Assembly (NCBI RefSeq): GCF_900114825.1
Contig: NZ_FOUI01000006.1
Location: 104,740 to 168,739 of the forward strand
Source: Halopseudomonas yangmingensis
Lineage (GTDB): Bacteria; Pseudomonadota; Gammaproteobacteria; Pseudomonadales; Pseudomonadaceae
Direction of reading: 5' to 3'
Length of the DNA: 64,000 nt
Part shown: piece by piece, positions 34,396 to 44,160 of the stretch
Numbering within the stretch: the stretch's first letter is position 1
Layout of the letters: every line of letters starts with the position of its first letter
Translations under genes and position numbers: made by a program
The notes under the pieces: generated by a model
The model's input: only the letters and a program-made list of their open reading frames with translations
What the model was told of the DNA's origin: nothing
The model's database searches: none

Positions 34396-37245
34396 CTAGA
34401 GTCCGGCGATATGTGCGCGCTGCTCGCTGAGCTGTGTCAGGGCTTTCTCGGCCTCGTCCAGCTTGGCGCGTTCCTTGTCGATCACCGCTGGCGGGGCCTT
34501 GTCGACAAAGCCGGGGTTGCCGAGCTTGCCGCCAATGCGCTGGACTTCGCCTTGCAGACGGGCAATTTCCTTGTCCAGACGCGCCAGCTCGGCGGTCTTG
34601 TCGATCAGCCCGGCCATCGGCACCAGCACCTCCAGCTCACCGACCAGCGCAGTGGCGGCCAGCGGCGCTTCCTCGCCGTCGGCTAGCACGCGGATGCTGT
34701 CGAGCTTGGCCAGTTTCTTCAGGAACGCCTCATTGTCCTGCAGACGGCGCTGATCCTCGCTGCCGGCCTTGCGCAGCAATACCTCCAGCGCCTTGCCCGG
34801 CGCGACGTTCATCTCGCCACGGATATTGCGCACGCCCAGAATCATCGCCTTGAGCCACTCGATATCACCTTCGGCAGCGGCATCGATACGGCTGTCATCG
34901 GTTTCCGGCCACGGCTGCAGCATGATGGTCGGGCCGCTCTTGCCAGCCAGCGGAGCGATCTTCTGCCAGATTTCCTCGGTGATAAAGGGCATGAAGGGAT
35001 GCGCCAGACGCAGCGCCGCTTCCAGTACCCGCACCAAGGTGCGGCGGGTGCCGCGCTGGCGCTCGGCCGGTGCGTTGTCGTCCCACAGCACCGGTTTGGA
35101 CAGCTCCAGATACCAGTCGCAGTACTGGTTCCAGATAAACTCGTAGAGTGCGGTGGCGGCCAGGTCAAAGCGGAACTGATCCAGTTGGCGGGTCACTTCG
35201 GCCTCGGTGCGCTGCAACTGCGAGATGATCCAGCGATCGGCCAGCGTCAGCTCCACCTGCTCTCCGGCTGTACCACAGTCCTTGTCCTCGCACTGCATCA
35301 TCACATAGCGCGCGGCGTTCCAGATCTTGTTGCAGAAGTTGCGGTAGCCCTCAACCCGGCCCATATCGAACTTGATATCGCGTCCGGTGGAGGCCAGCGA
35401 GCAGTTGGTAAAGCGCAGCGCGTCGGTGCCGTAGGCGGCGATGCCGTCGGGGAATTCGGCGCGGGTCTGCTTTTCGATCTTTTCTGCCAGCTTGGGCTGC
35501 ATCATGCCGCTGGTGCGTTTCTGTACCAGGGATTCCAGATCGATACCGTCGATGATATCCAGCGGGTCGAGCACGTTGCCCTTGGACTTGGACATCTTCT
35601 GGCCCTGGCCATCGCGCACCAGACCGTGCACATAGACGGTCTTGAACGGAATCTGCGCGCTGCCATCGTCATGCTTCATCAGGTGCATGGTCAGCATGAT
35701 CATGCGCGCGACCCAGAAGAAGATGATGTCGAAGCCGGTAACCAGCACATCGGTGGGGTGGAAGGTTTTCAACGCTTCAGTCTGTTCCGGCCAGCCGAGG
35801 GTGGAGAAGGTCCACAGGCCGGAGCTGAACCAGGTATCCAGCACATCGTCGTCCTGGCGCAGGGGGGCATCGCCCAGACTGTGCCTGGCACGGACTTCCG
35901 CCTCGTCACGGCCGACGTAGACATTGCCGGCTTCGTCATACCAGGCCGGAATGCGGTGGCCCCACCAGAGCTGGCGCGAGATGCACCAGTCCTGAATGTC
36001 GCGCATCCAGCTGAAATACATGTTTTCGTACTGCTTGGGTACGAACTGGATACGGCCGTCTTCCACGGCGGCAATCGCCTGTTCGGCCAGCGGTTTGGTC
36101 GAGACGTACCACTGGTCGGTCAGCCAGGGCTCGATCACCACGCCGGAGCGGTCGCCCTTGGGTACCTTGAGTGCGTGGGGTTCGATCTTTTCCAGCAGGC
36201 CGGCGGCCTCGAAGTCGGCGACGATCTGCTTGCGCGCCGCGAAGCGGTCCAGCCCGGCATAGGTGGCCGGCAGGCTGGTGTCCAGCTCGCTGTTGACGCT
36301 GCCGTCGATATTGAATACCTGGGCGCTGGCGAGAATCGCGGCGTCCTTGTCCAGCACGTTGATCAGCGGCAGGGCGTGGCGCTTGCCGACCTCGTAGTCA
36401 TTGAAGTCATGCGCCGGGGTGATCTTCACGCAGCCGGTACCGAACTCCGGATCACAGTAGTCATCAGCGATGATCGGGATGCGCCGACCGACCAGCGGCA
36501 GCTCAACAAACTTGCCGATCAGCGCCTGATAGCGCTCGTCGTTCGGGTTCACCGCCACGGCGCTGTCGCCCAGCATGGTTTCCGGACGGGTGGTGGCGAC
36601 CACCAGGTAGTCCTTGCCCTCGGCGGTGGTGGCGCCGTCGGCCAGCGGGTAGCGCAGGTTCCACAGCGAGCCGGTCTCGTCGTGGTTTTCCACTTCCAGG
36701 TCGGAGATCGCCGTGTGCAGTTTCGGGTCCCAGTTGACCAGTCGCTTGCCACGATAGATCAGACCGTCTTCGTGCAGGCGCACGAAGGCTTCCTTGACCG
36801 CTTCGGACAGGCCCTCGTCCATGGTGAAGCGCTCGCGGCTCCAGTCCACCGAGCTGCCCAGGCGGCGGATCTGCCGGGTGATGGTGCCGCCGGATTCTTC
36901 CTTCCATTCCCAGACTTTCTGCAGGAACTTCTCGCGGCCCAGATCATGGCGGCTGACACCCTGCGCACCCAGTTGGCGCTCTACCACCATCTGGGTGGCG
37001 ATGCCGGCGTGGTCGGTGCCCGGCTGCCACAGGGTGTTGCGACCCTGCATGCGGCGAAAGCGGATCAGCGCATCCATGATCGCATTGTTGAAACCATGGC
37101 CCATGTGCAGGCTGCCGGTGACGTTCGGCGGCGGCAGGGCAATGGTGTAGGACGCGCCCGCGCCCTGGGGGGCAAAATAGTTGTTTTGCTCCCAGGTCTG
37201 GTACCAGGAGGTTTCAATGGCGTGCGGCTGGTAGGTCTTGTCCAT
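34396..37245 (-). CDS. valS: Valyl-tRNA synthetase
   Basis: ValS charges tRNA-Val. The 949 residues form a class I enzyme. It has the HIGH-type motif in [15 protein letters not shown] near residue 45, an editing (CP1) domain, the KMSKS loop ([14 protein letters not shown]), a tRNA-binding anticodon domain and a C-terminal coiled coil ([19 protein letters not shown]) that contacts tRNA. The length is normal. It closes the conserved pepA-holC-hypothetical-valS run on this strand. The SLC13 permease gene starts 24 bases after its stop. Confidence 0.97.
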   Translation of the reverse strand: MDKTYQPHAIETSWYQTWEQNNYFAPQGAGASYTIALPPPNVTGSLHMGHGFNNAIMDALIRFRRMQGRNTLWQPGTDHAGIATQMVVERQLGAQGVSRHDLGREKFLQKVWEWKEESGGTITRQIRRLGSSVDWSRERFTMDEGLSEAVKEAFVRLHEDGLIYRGKRLVNWDPKLHTAISDLEVENHDETGSLWNLRYPLADGATTAEGKDYLVVATTRPETMLGDSAVAVNPNDERYQALIGKFVELPLVGRRIPIIADDYCDPEFGTGCVKITPAHDFNDYEVGKRHALPLINVLDKDAAILASAQVFNIDGSVNSELDTSLPATYAGLDRFAARKQIVADFEAAGLLEKIEPHALKVPKGDRSGVVIEPWLTDQWYVSTKPLAEQAIAAVEDGRIQFVPKQYENMYFSWMRDIQDWCISRQLWWGHRIPAWYDEAGNVYVGRDEAEVRARHSLGDAPLRQDDDVLDTWFSSGLWTFSTLGWPEQTEALKTFHPTDVLVTGFDIIFFWVARMIMLTMHLMKHDDGSAQIPFKTVYVHGLVRDGQGQKMSKSKGNVLDPLDIIDGIDLESLVQKRTSGMMQPKLAEKIEKQTRAEFPDGIAAYGTDALRFTNCSLASTGRDIKFDMGRVEGYRNFCNKIWNAARYVMMQCEDKDCGTAGEQVELTLADRWIISQLQRTEAEVTRQLDQFRFDLAATALYEFIWNQYCDWYLELSKPVLWDDNAPAERQRGTRRTLVRVLEAALRLAHPFMPFITEEIWQKIAPLAGKSGPTIMLQPWPETDDSRIDAAAEGDIEWLKAMILGVRNIRGEMNVAPGKALEVLLRKAGSEDQRRLQDNEAFLKKLAKLDSIRVLADGEEAPLAATALVGELEVLVPMAGLIDKTAELARLDKEIARLQGEVQRIGGKLGNPGFVDKAPPAVIDKERAKLDEAEKALTQLSEQRAHIAGL

Positions 37246-37352
37246 GGGTGTCTGGTGTTCCGAATGGGATGACGGCAGCCATAGCTGCGCAGGAAAACGG
37301 GCATTATAACGGTCTGACGGGCTACCGGCACCCGTTGGCAGTGACTGGAGTG

Positions 37353-37817
37353 TCAGTCGCGTTGCTGGTCGATTTGCTGGTCAATCAGCTGGTCGAGCCG
37401 GGTTTTCAGTCGCTGGCGCAGGGCCGCCTCAAGGCTGGGCATCAGTTCGTCAATGACTTCCTGCAGTACCAGTTCGGCTTCATCGCGCAGGCGTCGGCGG
37501 ATAACACCGCTGCGCAGTTTGACCGGTTCTTCGACCGGGACGGGTTCGTTGCGTGAAGGCGGTGGCGGGGCTATGGGGCCGAGCAGCTGTTCCAGCTGGT
37601 GGCGTTCCTCGGCCAGGCGGGCCAGTGAGGCATAGGGCAGGAAGGGGTTTCGTGCTTCCTCGGTGGTGATTCTGGGGTCTGGTGATGGCAGTTGCTCGTC
37701 GGCAATCACATCGCGCAGCAAGGGAATGGCTTTGCCCTCCGCTTCATCGAGCAATGAGCGAATGGATTCGAGATCTTCCAGCAGTTGGGACGGGTTTTCC
37801 GGGTCCTGGGAATCCAT
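37353..37817 (-). CDS. Conserved hypothetical protein between holC and valS
   Basis: The protein has 154 residues, soluble and strongly charged. It starts [25 protein letters not shown], has a proline-rich middle ([21 protein letters not shown]) and ends in a long helix rich in E, R, L and Q ([30 protein letters not shown]) that should form a coiled coil. Pseudomonas genomes have an equivalent gene in the same place between holC and valS. Function unknown. It starts 12 bases after the holC stop, so it is cotranscribed. Confidence 0.8.
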   Translation of the reverse strand: MDSQDPENPSQLLEDLESIRSLLDEAEGKAIPLLRDVIADEQLPSPDPRITTEEARNPFLPYASLARLAEERHQLEQLLGPIAPPPPSRNEPVPVEEPVKLRSGVIRRRLRDEAELVLQEVIDELMPSLEAALRQRLKTRLDQLIDQQIDQQRD

Positions 37818-37828
37818 GGGCGTGTCTG

Positions 37829-38247
37829 TCAGTCGATGGCGTGCTTTTGCGGATCATAGCCTTGTTTGCGGTACTGGCGAAACCGTTCCCGACCGGGGGC
37901 CAGGGTGTCTTCATGGTTGTGCAGTATTTCCGCCAGGCTGGCGTAGTCAGCGGCGTTGAACGCCATGCTGTCGGTCAGGTTGATCAGCAGGTCGCAACGC
38001 CCGGCGGTCGGCACATTCCAGCCGCAGATGACGTTTTCCTGCTGCACCTGGTCCTCGCGGGCGTTCGGCATGAACGCGTTCGGCAAGTCCCATAGTTGCT
38101 GGTTCAGGGTATGCGCCTGAGCCTGATCCCGGCACAACAGCCAGACCCGCAGGCCCTGTCGCCAGGCCTTCAGCGCCAGACGGCAGGCAAAGGCCTCCCG
38201 CGCCTCGGCGGCGGGGGAGGACAGCGTGTAGAAGATGATGCGTGGCA

Positions 38248-38248
<1 letters not shown>
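37829..38248 (-). CDS. holC: DNA polymerase III chi subunit
   Basis: HolC links the clamp-loader psi subunit to SSB at the replication fork. The 139-residue protein begins PRIIFYTLSSPAAEAREAFACRLALKAW, and contains ALRVWLLC-type GLRVWLLCRDQAQAHTLNQQLWDLP and the family's closing RFRQYRKQGYDPQKH, which lies close to the SSB-binding surface. The ATG at 38248 overlaps the pepA TGA (ATGA); the open frame upstream lies inside pepA. The order pepA-holC-valS is conserved across Gammaproteobacteria. Confidence 0.92.
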
Positions 38249-39756
<1,508 letters not shown>

Positions 39757-39863
39757 TCAGGTGGTTTGGCCGATAATGGCGCCCATCACTCTGCCCGTGG
39801 CGACGGGCAGTCTCAATTGCTGCATTCTGGCCCATCTGCGGGGCGGGAGCCAAGGACACACGC

Positions 39864-40967
39864 GTGATTGTTTTCCGTTATCTGAGCCGTCAGGTGTTAT
39901 TGACGCTGGCTGCGGTCAGCGGCGTGCTGCTGCTGATCATCATGAGCGGCCGCTTTATCAAATATCTGGCGCAGGCGGCGGCGGGCCAGCTGGATCCGTC
40001 GGTGCTGTTTTTGATCATGGGCTACCGGTTGCCGGGCTTCATGTTGCTGATCGTGCCGCTGGGCCTGTTCCTCGGGATTCTGCTGGCCTACGGGCGCATG
40101 TACCTTGAGAGTGAAATGACTGTGCTGAGTGCCACCGGCATGAGTGACCGGCGCCTGTTGCTATATACCCAGGGGCCGGCGTTGCTGGTGATGGTGCTGG
40201 TGGCCGCTTTGAGTTTCTGGCTGGCCCCCTTGGGTGTGTACCAGACCCAGCAGTTGTTCAATCAGCAGGACGCTGTGACCGAATTCGATACGCTGGCGGC
40301 AGGCCGCTTCCAGTCGGTAGGGCGCAGTGCCAGCCGGGTGACCTATGCCGGTGGTTTGTCAGAGGATCGCTCGGAGTTGCATGATGTGTTTATTGCCGAG
40401 CGCAGCAATGCGCGCGCCCAGGCCAGTATCGGGGTGCTGCTGGCCGAAGGTGGCCGCCAGCAGATGAATGCCGACGGCAGTCGCTATCTGGTGCTCTACA
40501 ACGGTTACCGCTACGACGGTCATCCCGGTCATGCCGACTTTCGCCTGGTGCGCTACGACACCTATGGTGTGCTGTTGCCGCAGCCGGAGGCAGCAACCGA
40601 AGTGACCGATCGCGAGGCAATGCCAACGCGTGAACTCTTTGGTCAGTCCGACCCGCGCCTGCGTGCCGAGCTGCAGTGGCGGATTGCAATTCCTTTGCTG
40701 GTACCCATTGTGGCCTTCTTTGCCGTGCCCCTGGCGCGGGTCAATCCGCGCCAGGGGCGCTTCCTCAAGTTGTTGCCGGCGATTCTGCTGTATATGAGCT
40801 ATCTGGCCATGCTGATTACCGCGCGCGGCTGGCTCGAGTCAGGGCGCCAGCCGGACTGGCTTGGATTGTGGTGGGTGCATGCCGTGTTCCTGATGGCCGG
40901 TGTGCTGCTCAATTGGCAGGCGCTCAGGCCTCTGCGTCTGCGGGAGGTGCAGCATGCGTCTGCTTGA
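39864..40967 (+). CDS. lptF: LPS export ABC transporter permease LptF
   Basis: LptF is one of the two permeases of the LptB2FG complex that extracts lipopolysaccharide from the inner membrane. The 367 residues begin with the amphipathic IVFRYLSRQVLLTLAAVSGVLLLIIMSG, continue with three helices containing LESEMTVLSATGMS (coupling helix), a roughly 150-residue periplasmic beta-jellyroll domain, and three final helices (LVPIVAFFAVPLARVNPRQGRF). The start is GTG with AAGGA upstream. lptG overlaps its end by 14 bases. Confidence 0.95.
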   Translation: MIVFRYLSRQVLLTLAAVSGVLLLIIMSGRFIKYLAQAAAGQLDPSVLFLIMGYRLPGFMLLIVPLGLFLGILLAYGRMYLESEMTVLSATGMSDRRLLLYTQGPALLVMVLVAALSFWLAPLGVYQTQQLFNQQDAVTEFDTLAAGRFQSVGRSASRVTYAGGLSEDRSELHDVFIAERSNARAQASIGVLLAEGGRQQMNADGSRYLVLYNGYRYDGHPGHADFRLVRYDTYGVLLPQPEAATEVTDREAMPTRELFGQSDPRLRAELQWRIAIPLLVPIVAFFAVPLARVNPRQGRFLKLLPAILLYMSYLAMLITARGWLESGRQPDWLGLWWVHAVFLMAGVLLNWQALRPLRLREVQHASA

Positions 40968-42015
40968 CGGATACATTGGGCGCAGTGTGCTGCTGACCAT
41001 CGTGGTGGTGGCACTGATCATTCTTGGCCTGGATCTGCTGTTTGCCTTTATCAACGAGCTGGACGGGCTCAAGGGGCAGTATGGAGCCCAGCAGGCGCTG
41101 CAATATGTTCTGCTGACGGCGCCGCGCCGCTTCTACGACATGCTGCCGCTGTCGGCGCTGGTGGGTTGTCTGATCGGCCTGGGCGCGCTGGCCAGCCATT
41201 CCGAGCTGACCATCATGCGGGCTGCCGGTGTATCCATCCGGCGGATTATCTGGGCGGTAATGAAGCCTTTGCTGGTGCTGATGCTGTGTGGCGGTCTGGT
41301 TGGTGAATACCTTGCGCCCTACACTGAAAACATGGCCGAAAGCCGGCGGGCGCTGGCCCAGGGCAGTGGCGAGGCAATCAAGGCTCGGGGTTTGTGGCAT
41401 CGTGAGGGTAATGATTTTATCCATATCAACGCCATTCAGCCCAATGGTGTGCTGCACGGGGTAACCCGTTACCGGTTCAATGAGCAGCGGCACTTGCTGG
41501 AAGCATCCTTTGCCCGCCGGGCTACCGTGCTTGAGTCAGGGTGGGTGGTAGAGGATGTGCAGACCTCGGTGATCGAGGATATGCGCACGGCGCGGGTCGA
41601 CGAGCACGTGCAACAGCACTGGGATGTCGGGCTGTCTACCGATTTGCTGCGGGTGGTACAGCTGGATCCGGACGTGCTGCCATTGAGCGGGCTATGGCAT
41701 TACCAGGATTACCTGCAACAGCAGGGGCTGAACAACAGTCTGTACCGGCTGGCATTCTGGAAGAAACTGCTGCAGCCGGCCGCCACAGCGGCGCTGGTGT
41801 TTGTGGCGATCTCCTTTATCTTTGGCCCGCTGCGTTCGGTGACCCTGGGTCAGCGGGTGTTTACCGGGGTGCTGGTCGGTTTCGGTTTCCGTATCCTGCA
41901 GGACCTGCTGGGCCCCTCCAGTCTGGTGTTCGGTTTTTCTCCGTTGATTGCTGTGCTGGCTCCCTTGCTGGTGTTGCTGGTCATGGGGAGCTGGCTGCTG
42001 CGCCGGGCCGGATGA
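40954..42015 (+). CDS. lptG: LPS export ABC transporter permease LptG
   Basis: The protein has 353 residues and is the partner permease of LptF. It starts MRLLDGYIGRSVLLTIVVVALIILGLDLLF and contains LVGCLIGLGALASHSELTIMRAAGVS with the coupling-helix Glu. A periplasmic jellyroll follows, then C-terminal helices with IFGPLRSVTLGQRVFTGVLVGF. The ATG at 40954 overlaps lptF and follows GGGAGGTGCAGC, so translation is coupled; the open frame continues upstream only within lptF. The two permeases form an operon facing away from pepA. Confidence 0.95.
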   Translation: MRLLDGYIGRSVLLTIVVVALIILGLDLLFAFINELDGLKGQYGAQQALQYVLLTAPRRFYDMLPLSALVGCLIGLGALASHSELTIMRAAGVSIRRIIWAVMKPLLVLMLCGGLVGEYLAPYTENMAESRRALAQGSGEAIKARGLWHREGNDFIHINAIQPNGVLHGVTRYRFNEQRHLLEASFARRATVLESGWVVEDVQTSVIEDMRTARVDEHVQQHWDVGLSTDLLRVVQLDPDVLPLSGLWHYQDYLQQQGLNNSLYRLAFWKKLLQPAATAALVFVAISFIFGPLRSVTLGQRVFTGVLVGFGFRILQDLLGPSSLVFGFSPLIAVLAPLLVLLVMGSWLLRRAG

Positions 42016-42021
42016 CGCCTG

Positions 42022-42624
42022 TTATCGGTAGTTGCGCTGCCAGACATCGTCGCCCATGGCACTGATCTGATCGTTGATCAGTGCTTCGAATGGGCGTAAC
42101 AGCCGTTCCCGCTCAAATCCAGGCTCCAGCGTCGCCAGTGCCTCGGCCGCTGCCTCAATGGTCGAGAGTGCGCCTGCTTCGCTGGCCTTGCGCAGCCGGT
42201 AACGGCTGGTTGGCGGGTTGTCCAGCAGCACCGCCGGTAATTGCTGCAGCAGCGGATTCACATGCAGCAACTTGCGCGCCTTGCGCCAGGTGCCATCGAG
42301 CAGTACCAGCCGTAGTGGGGCCGGGCAACTGCGGCTGTCCAGCGGCTGTGCATCGGGGCGGGGAAACAACAGTCGTGTTTGCCAGTGCGGATCTGTCAGC
42401 CACGCCTGCCATTCTGGCGGCAGCTCCTCGCATACCAGCAATTGGGCGTTGTCCAGCCCCAGTGTCAGCAGGCGCGCCGTGTTCAGGGCATGGCGGCTTT
42501 CATCGGGGTGCTGGATCACCAGCAGTTGGGTGGCGCTTGGCTGCGGGCTGATCAGTGGGCACAGGCAGTGGCTTGTAGGGCGGTTGCAGTCAGGGCAGCG
42601 CGGACGGGGTGTGTTTGCCTGCAT
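42022..42624 (-). CDS. tapT: tRNA-uridine aminocarboxypropyltransferase (DTW domain)
   Basis: Members of the DTW/TapT (YfiP) family add an aminocarboxypropyl group to a uridine in tRNA (acp3U47 in E. coli). The 200-residue protein has a zinc-binding start (CPDCNRPTSHCLC), then ATQLLVIQHPDESRHALNTARLL, the DTW-type motif LLDGTWRKARKLLHVNPLLQQLP, and YRLRKASEAGALSTIEAAAEAL. I start at the ATG at 42624; a TTG 7 codons upstream is in frame but overlaps the neighbour. The gene lies immediately downstream of the L,D-transpeptidase with 4 bases between. Confidence 0.88.
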   Translation of the reverse strand: MQANTPRPRCPDCNRPTSHCLCPLISPQPSATQLLVIQHPDESRHALNTARLLTLGLDNAQLLVCEELPPEWQAWLTDPHWQTRLLFPRPDAQPLDSRSCPAPLRLVLLDGTWRKARKLLHVNPLLQQLPAVLLDNPPTSRYRLRKASEAGALSTIEAAAEALATLEPGFERERLLRPFEALINDQISAMGDDVWQRNYR

Positions 42625-42628
42625 CGGC

Positions 42629-43114
42629 TCAGGGGCGGATTTCAATCAGGGTTCCATCCGGCACCAGCTTCCACAGCTCGCGCATGTCGTCGTTTTGCAA
42701 CGCGATACAGCCGTTGGTCCAGTCCAGCCCCTTGAAATACCACTCGGGGAATTCCTCATCAATTGGCGTGCCGTGGATCATGATCATGCTGCCGGGGTCG
42801 ACGCCGCGCTGCATGGCGCTGATGCGGTCCTTCAGATTGGGGTAGTCGATATGGATGCTCAGGTTGAACTGCTCGCTGTGCTGGCGCCAGTCCAGGGTAT
42901 AAATGCCCTCCGGGGTGCGCTGGTCACCGCGTTGCTGCTTGTGGCCGATCGGTTGACGGCCCAGCGCGATGCGGTAGCTGCGCACCACCTGATCGCCACT
43001 GAGTAGTTCCAGCCGCCGTTCGTGCTTGTGTACCAGCACCTTGTCTACCGTCGGCCCGGCAGCTAGTGGCAGGCTGGCAAGCAGTAGCAGAATCAATACC
43101 AGTCGGCGGATCAT
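42629..43114 (-). CDS. L,D-transpeptidase family protein
   Basis: This is a 161-residue periplasmic YkuD-domain enzyme with a signal peptide (LVLILLLLASLPLAAG). YkuD proteins form or trim 3-3 peptidoglycan cross-links or attach proteins to the wall. The active-site signature has His114 (MIMIHGTP) and Cys136 in TNGCIAL; Asn replaces the more common Ser/His before Gly, as in the short YafK-type branch. There is no LysM or other extra domain. It overlaps the upstream Nudix gene by 4 bases (ATGA at 43111-43114) and is followed closely by tapT, so the three are one operon. Confidence 0.9.
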   Translation of the reverse strand: MIRRLVLILLLLASLPLAAGPTVDKVLVHKHERRLELLSGDQVVRSYRIALGRQPIGHKQQRGDQRTPEGIYTLDWRQHSEQFNLSIHIDYPNLKDRISAMQRGVDPGSMIMIHGTPIDEEFPEWYFKGLDWTNGCIALQNDDMRELWKLVPDGTLIEIRP

Positions 43115-43659
43115 TGCGGCCTCCGTGGTTGCCAGAGAATATCCTGCATGCGTACCGGAAAGGCCTGCTGCTGACGGTCGCTGAAGTAGTGGCGCAGGGT
43201 CTTGCCGATGGTCGGGAAGGCCAGCTGCTCCCAGGGGATTTCCTCCTCGTCAAACAGCCGCACTTCCAGGCTTTCCTCGCCGGGACCGAAGTCCAGGTCG
43301 CACAGCTCGGCGCGGAAGAACATATAGACCTGATTGATGTGCGGCAGATTGAACAGTGTATAGAGCTGCTGCTCGCGCACCCGTGCCTGGGCCTCTTCCC
43401 AGGTTTCACGCAGGGCGGCCTGCTCGATGGTCTCACCATTCTCCATAAAGCCCGCTGGCAGGGTCCAGAAGCCCTGGCGTGGCTCGATCGCGCGGCGGCA
43501 CAGCAGCACCTGCTGGCGGTACACCGGCAGGCAGCCGGCAACAATGCGCGGGTTCTGGTAGTGCACGGTGTTGCATTGGTCGCAAACGAAACGCGGGCGG
43601 TCGTCGCCGACGGGAATGCGCTCGCTGACCGGATGACCGCAGTGGCTGCAGAACTTCAT
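43111..43659 (-). CDS. Nudix hydrolase with N-terminal zinc ribbon
   Basis: The protein has 182 residues. Four cysteines (FCSHCG at 4-7 and CDQC at 26-29) make the zinc ribbon seen in NudC-like proteins. A Nudix fold follows with box GFMENGETIEQAALRETWEEAQ. It is shorter than NudC (about 260 residues) and lacks the NudC SQPWPFPxS motif, so an NADH/RNA-decapping role should not be assumed; substrates in this subgroup are unknown. The ATG at 43659 puts the zinc ribbon at the N-terminus. It heads the Nudix-L,D-transpeptidase-tapT operon. Confidence 0.88.
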   Translation of the reverse strand: MKFCSHCGHPVSERIPVGDDRPRFVCDQCNTVHYQNPRIVAGCLPVYRQQVLLCRRAIEPRQGFWTLPAGFMENGETIEQAALRETWEEAQARVREQQLYTLFNLPHINQVYMFFRAELCDLDFGPGEESLEVRLFDEEEIPWEQLAFPTIGKTLRHYFSDRQQQAFPVRMQDILWQPRRPQ

Positions 43660-44160
43660 GGGGAAACCTGTGGCTGAATTCCTGCCGGCTATCTTGGTTG
43701 GCTTTGCCGGCGACGGCAAGCCTGTAGCCTGTGAACTTCAGATAGGCAGCCAGAGCAGGCAAACAAGGCACTGGGCGCATATACAACGGATCATAAATGC
43801 GTCAGGTGTTTCGATAGAATATTGACGCTTGCTCTGTCATATATCTGTCTATGTCAAAAAAGCATTGAGCGTCAAGTGATATTTAATTAATATGTGCGCG
43901 CTTATTTAATTGGCGTTAATTTGTCAAACAATAAATATTATCCGATGTCAATTGGTAGGTTGCAGGAATTGTGACGCACTTCACATTCAGGCAATAAAGT
44001 TTATTTCGGCATATGGCTGTCAAGCGATATGGCACTGGATTGCATTGAATATTCGTGCCCGGCTGTCATCACGCAAGGCACGGTCAATTGTTGAGGTTTT
44101 CCTGGTTTTAAAAGGATCCCGGATCTGATCCCGGAGCAACTGCAAATGGAGCGAAATGCC
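43660..44160 (+). other. AT-rich 500-bp leader of the toxin/adhesin operon
   Basis: No gene is seen here. From about 43780 to 44090 the sequence is clearly more AT-rich than the surroundings. It contains repeated GTCAA motifs, including near-identical GTCAAGTGATAT (43871-43882) and GTCAAGCGATAT (44019-44030), and a perfect CRP-type palindrome. Such AT-rich leaders are usual targets for H-NS/MvaT-type silencing in acquired loci. A GGATCCCGG...CCGG stretch near 44114-44134 could form a small hairpin just before the first gene. Confidence 0.6.
43970..43985 (+). promoter_or_regulatory. CRP/Vfr-type binding site
   Basis: TGTGA (43970-43974), CGCACT, TCACA (43981-43985): a perfect match to the CRP core TGTGA-N6-TCACA, flanked by AAT and TTC. 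Pseudomonas Vfr recognises nearly the same sequence. It lies 175 bases before the first gene of the VWA-CdiB-CdiA operon and points away from the Nudix operon, so cAMP-dependent control of the accessory operon is likely. Confidence 0.75.
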
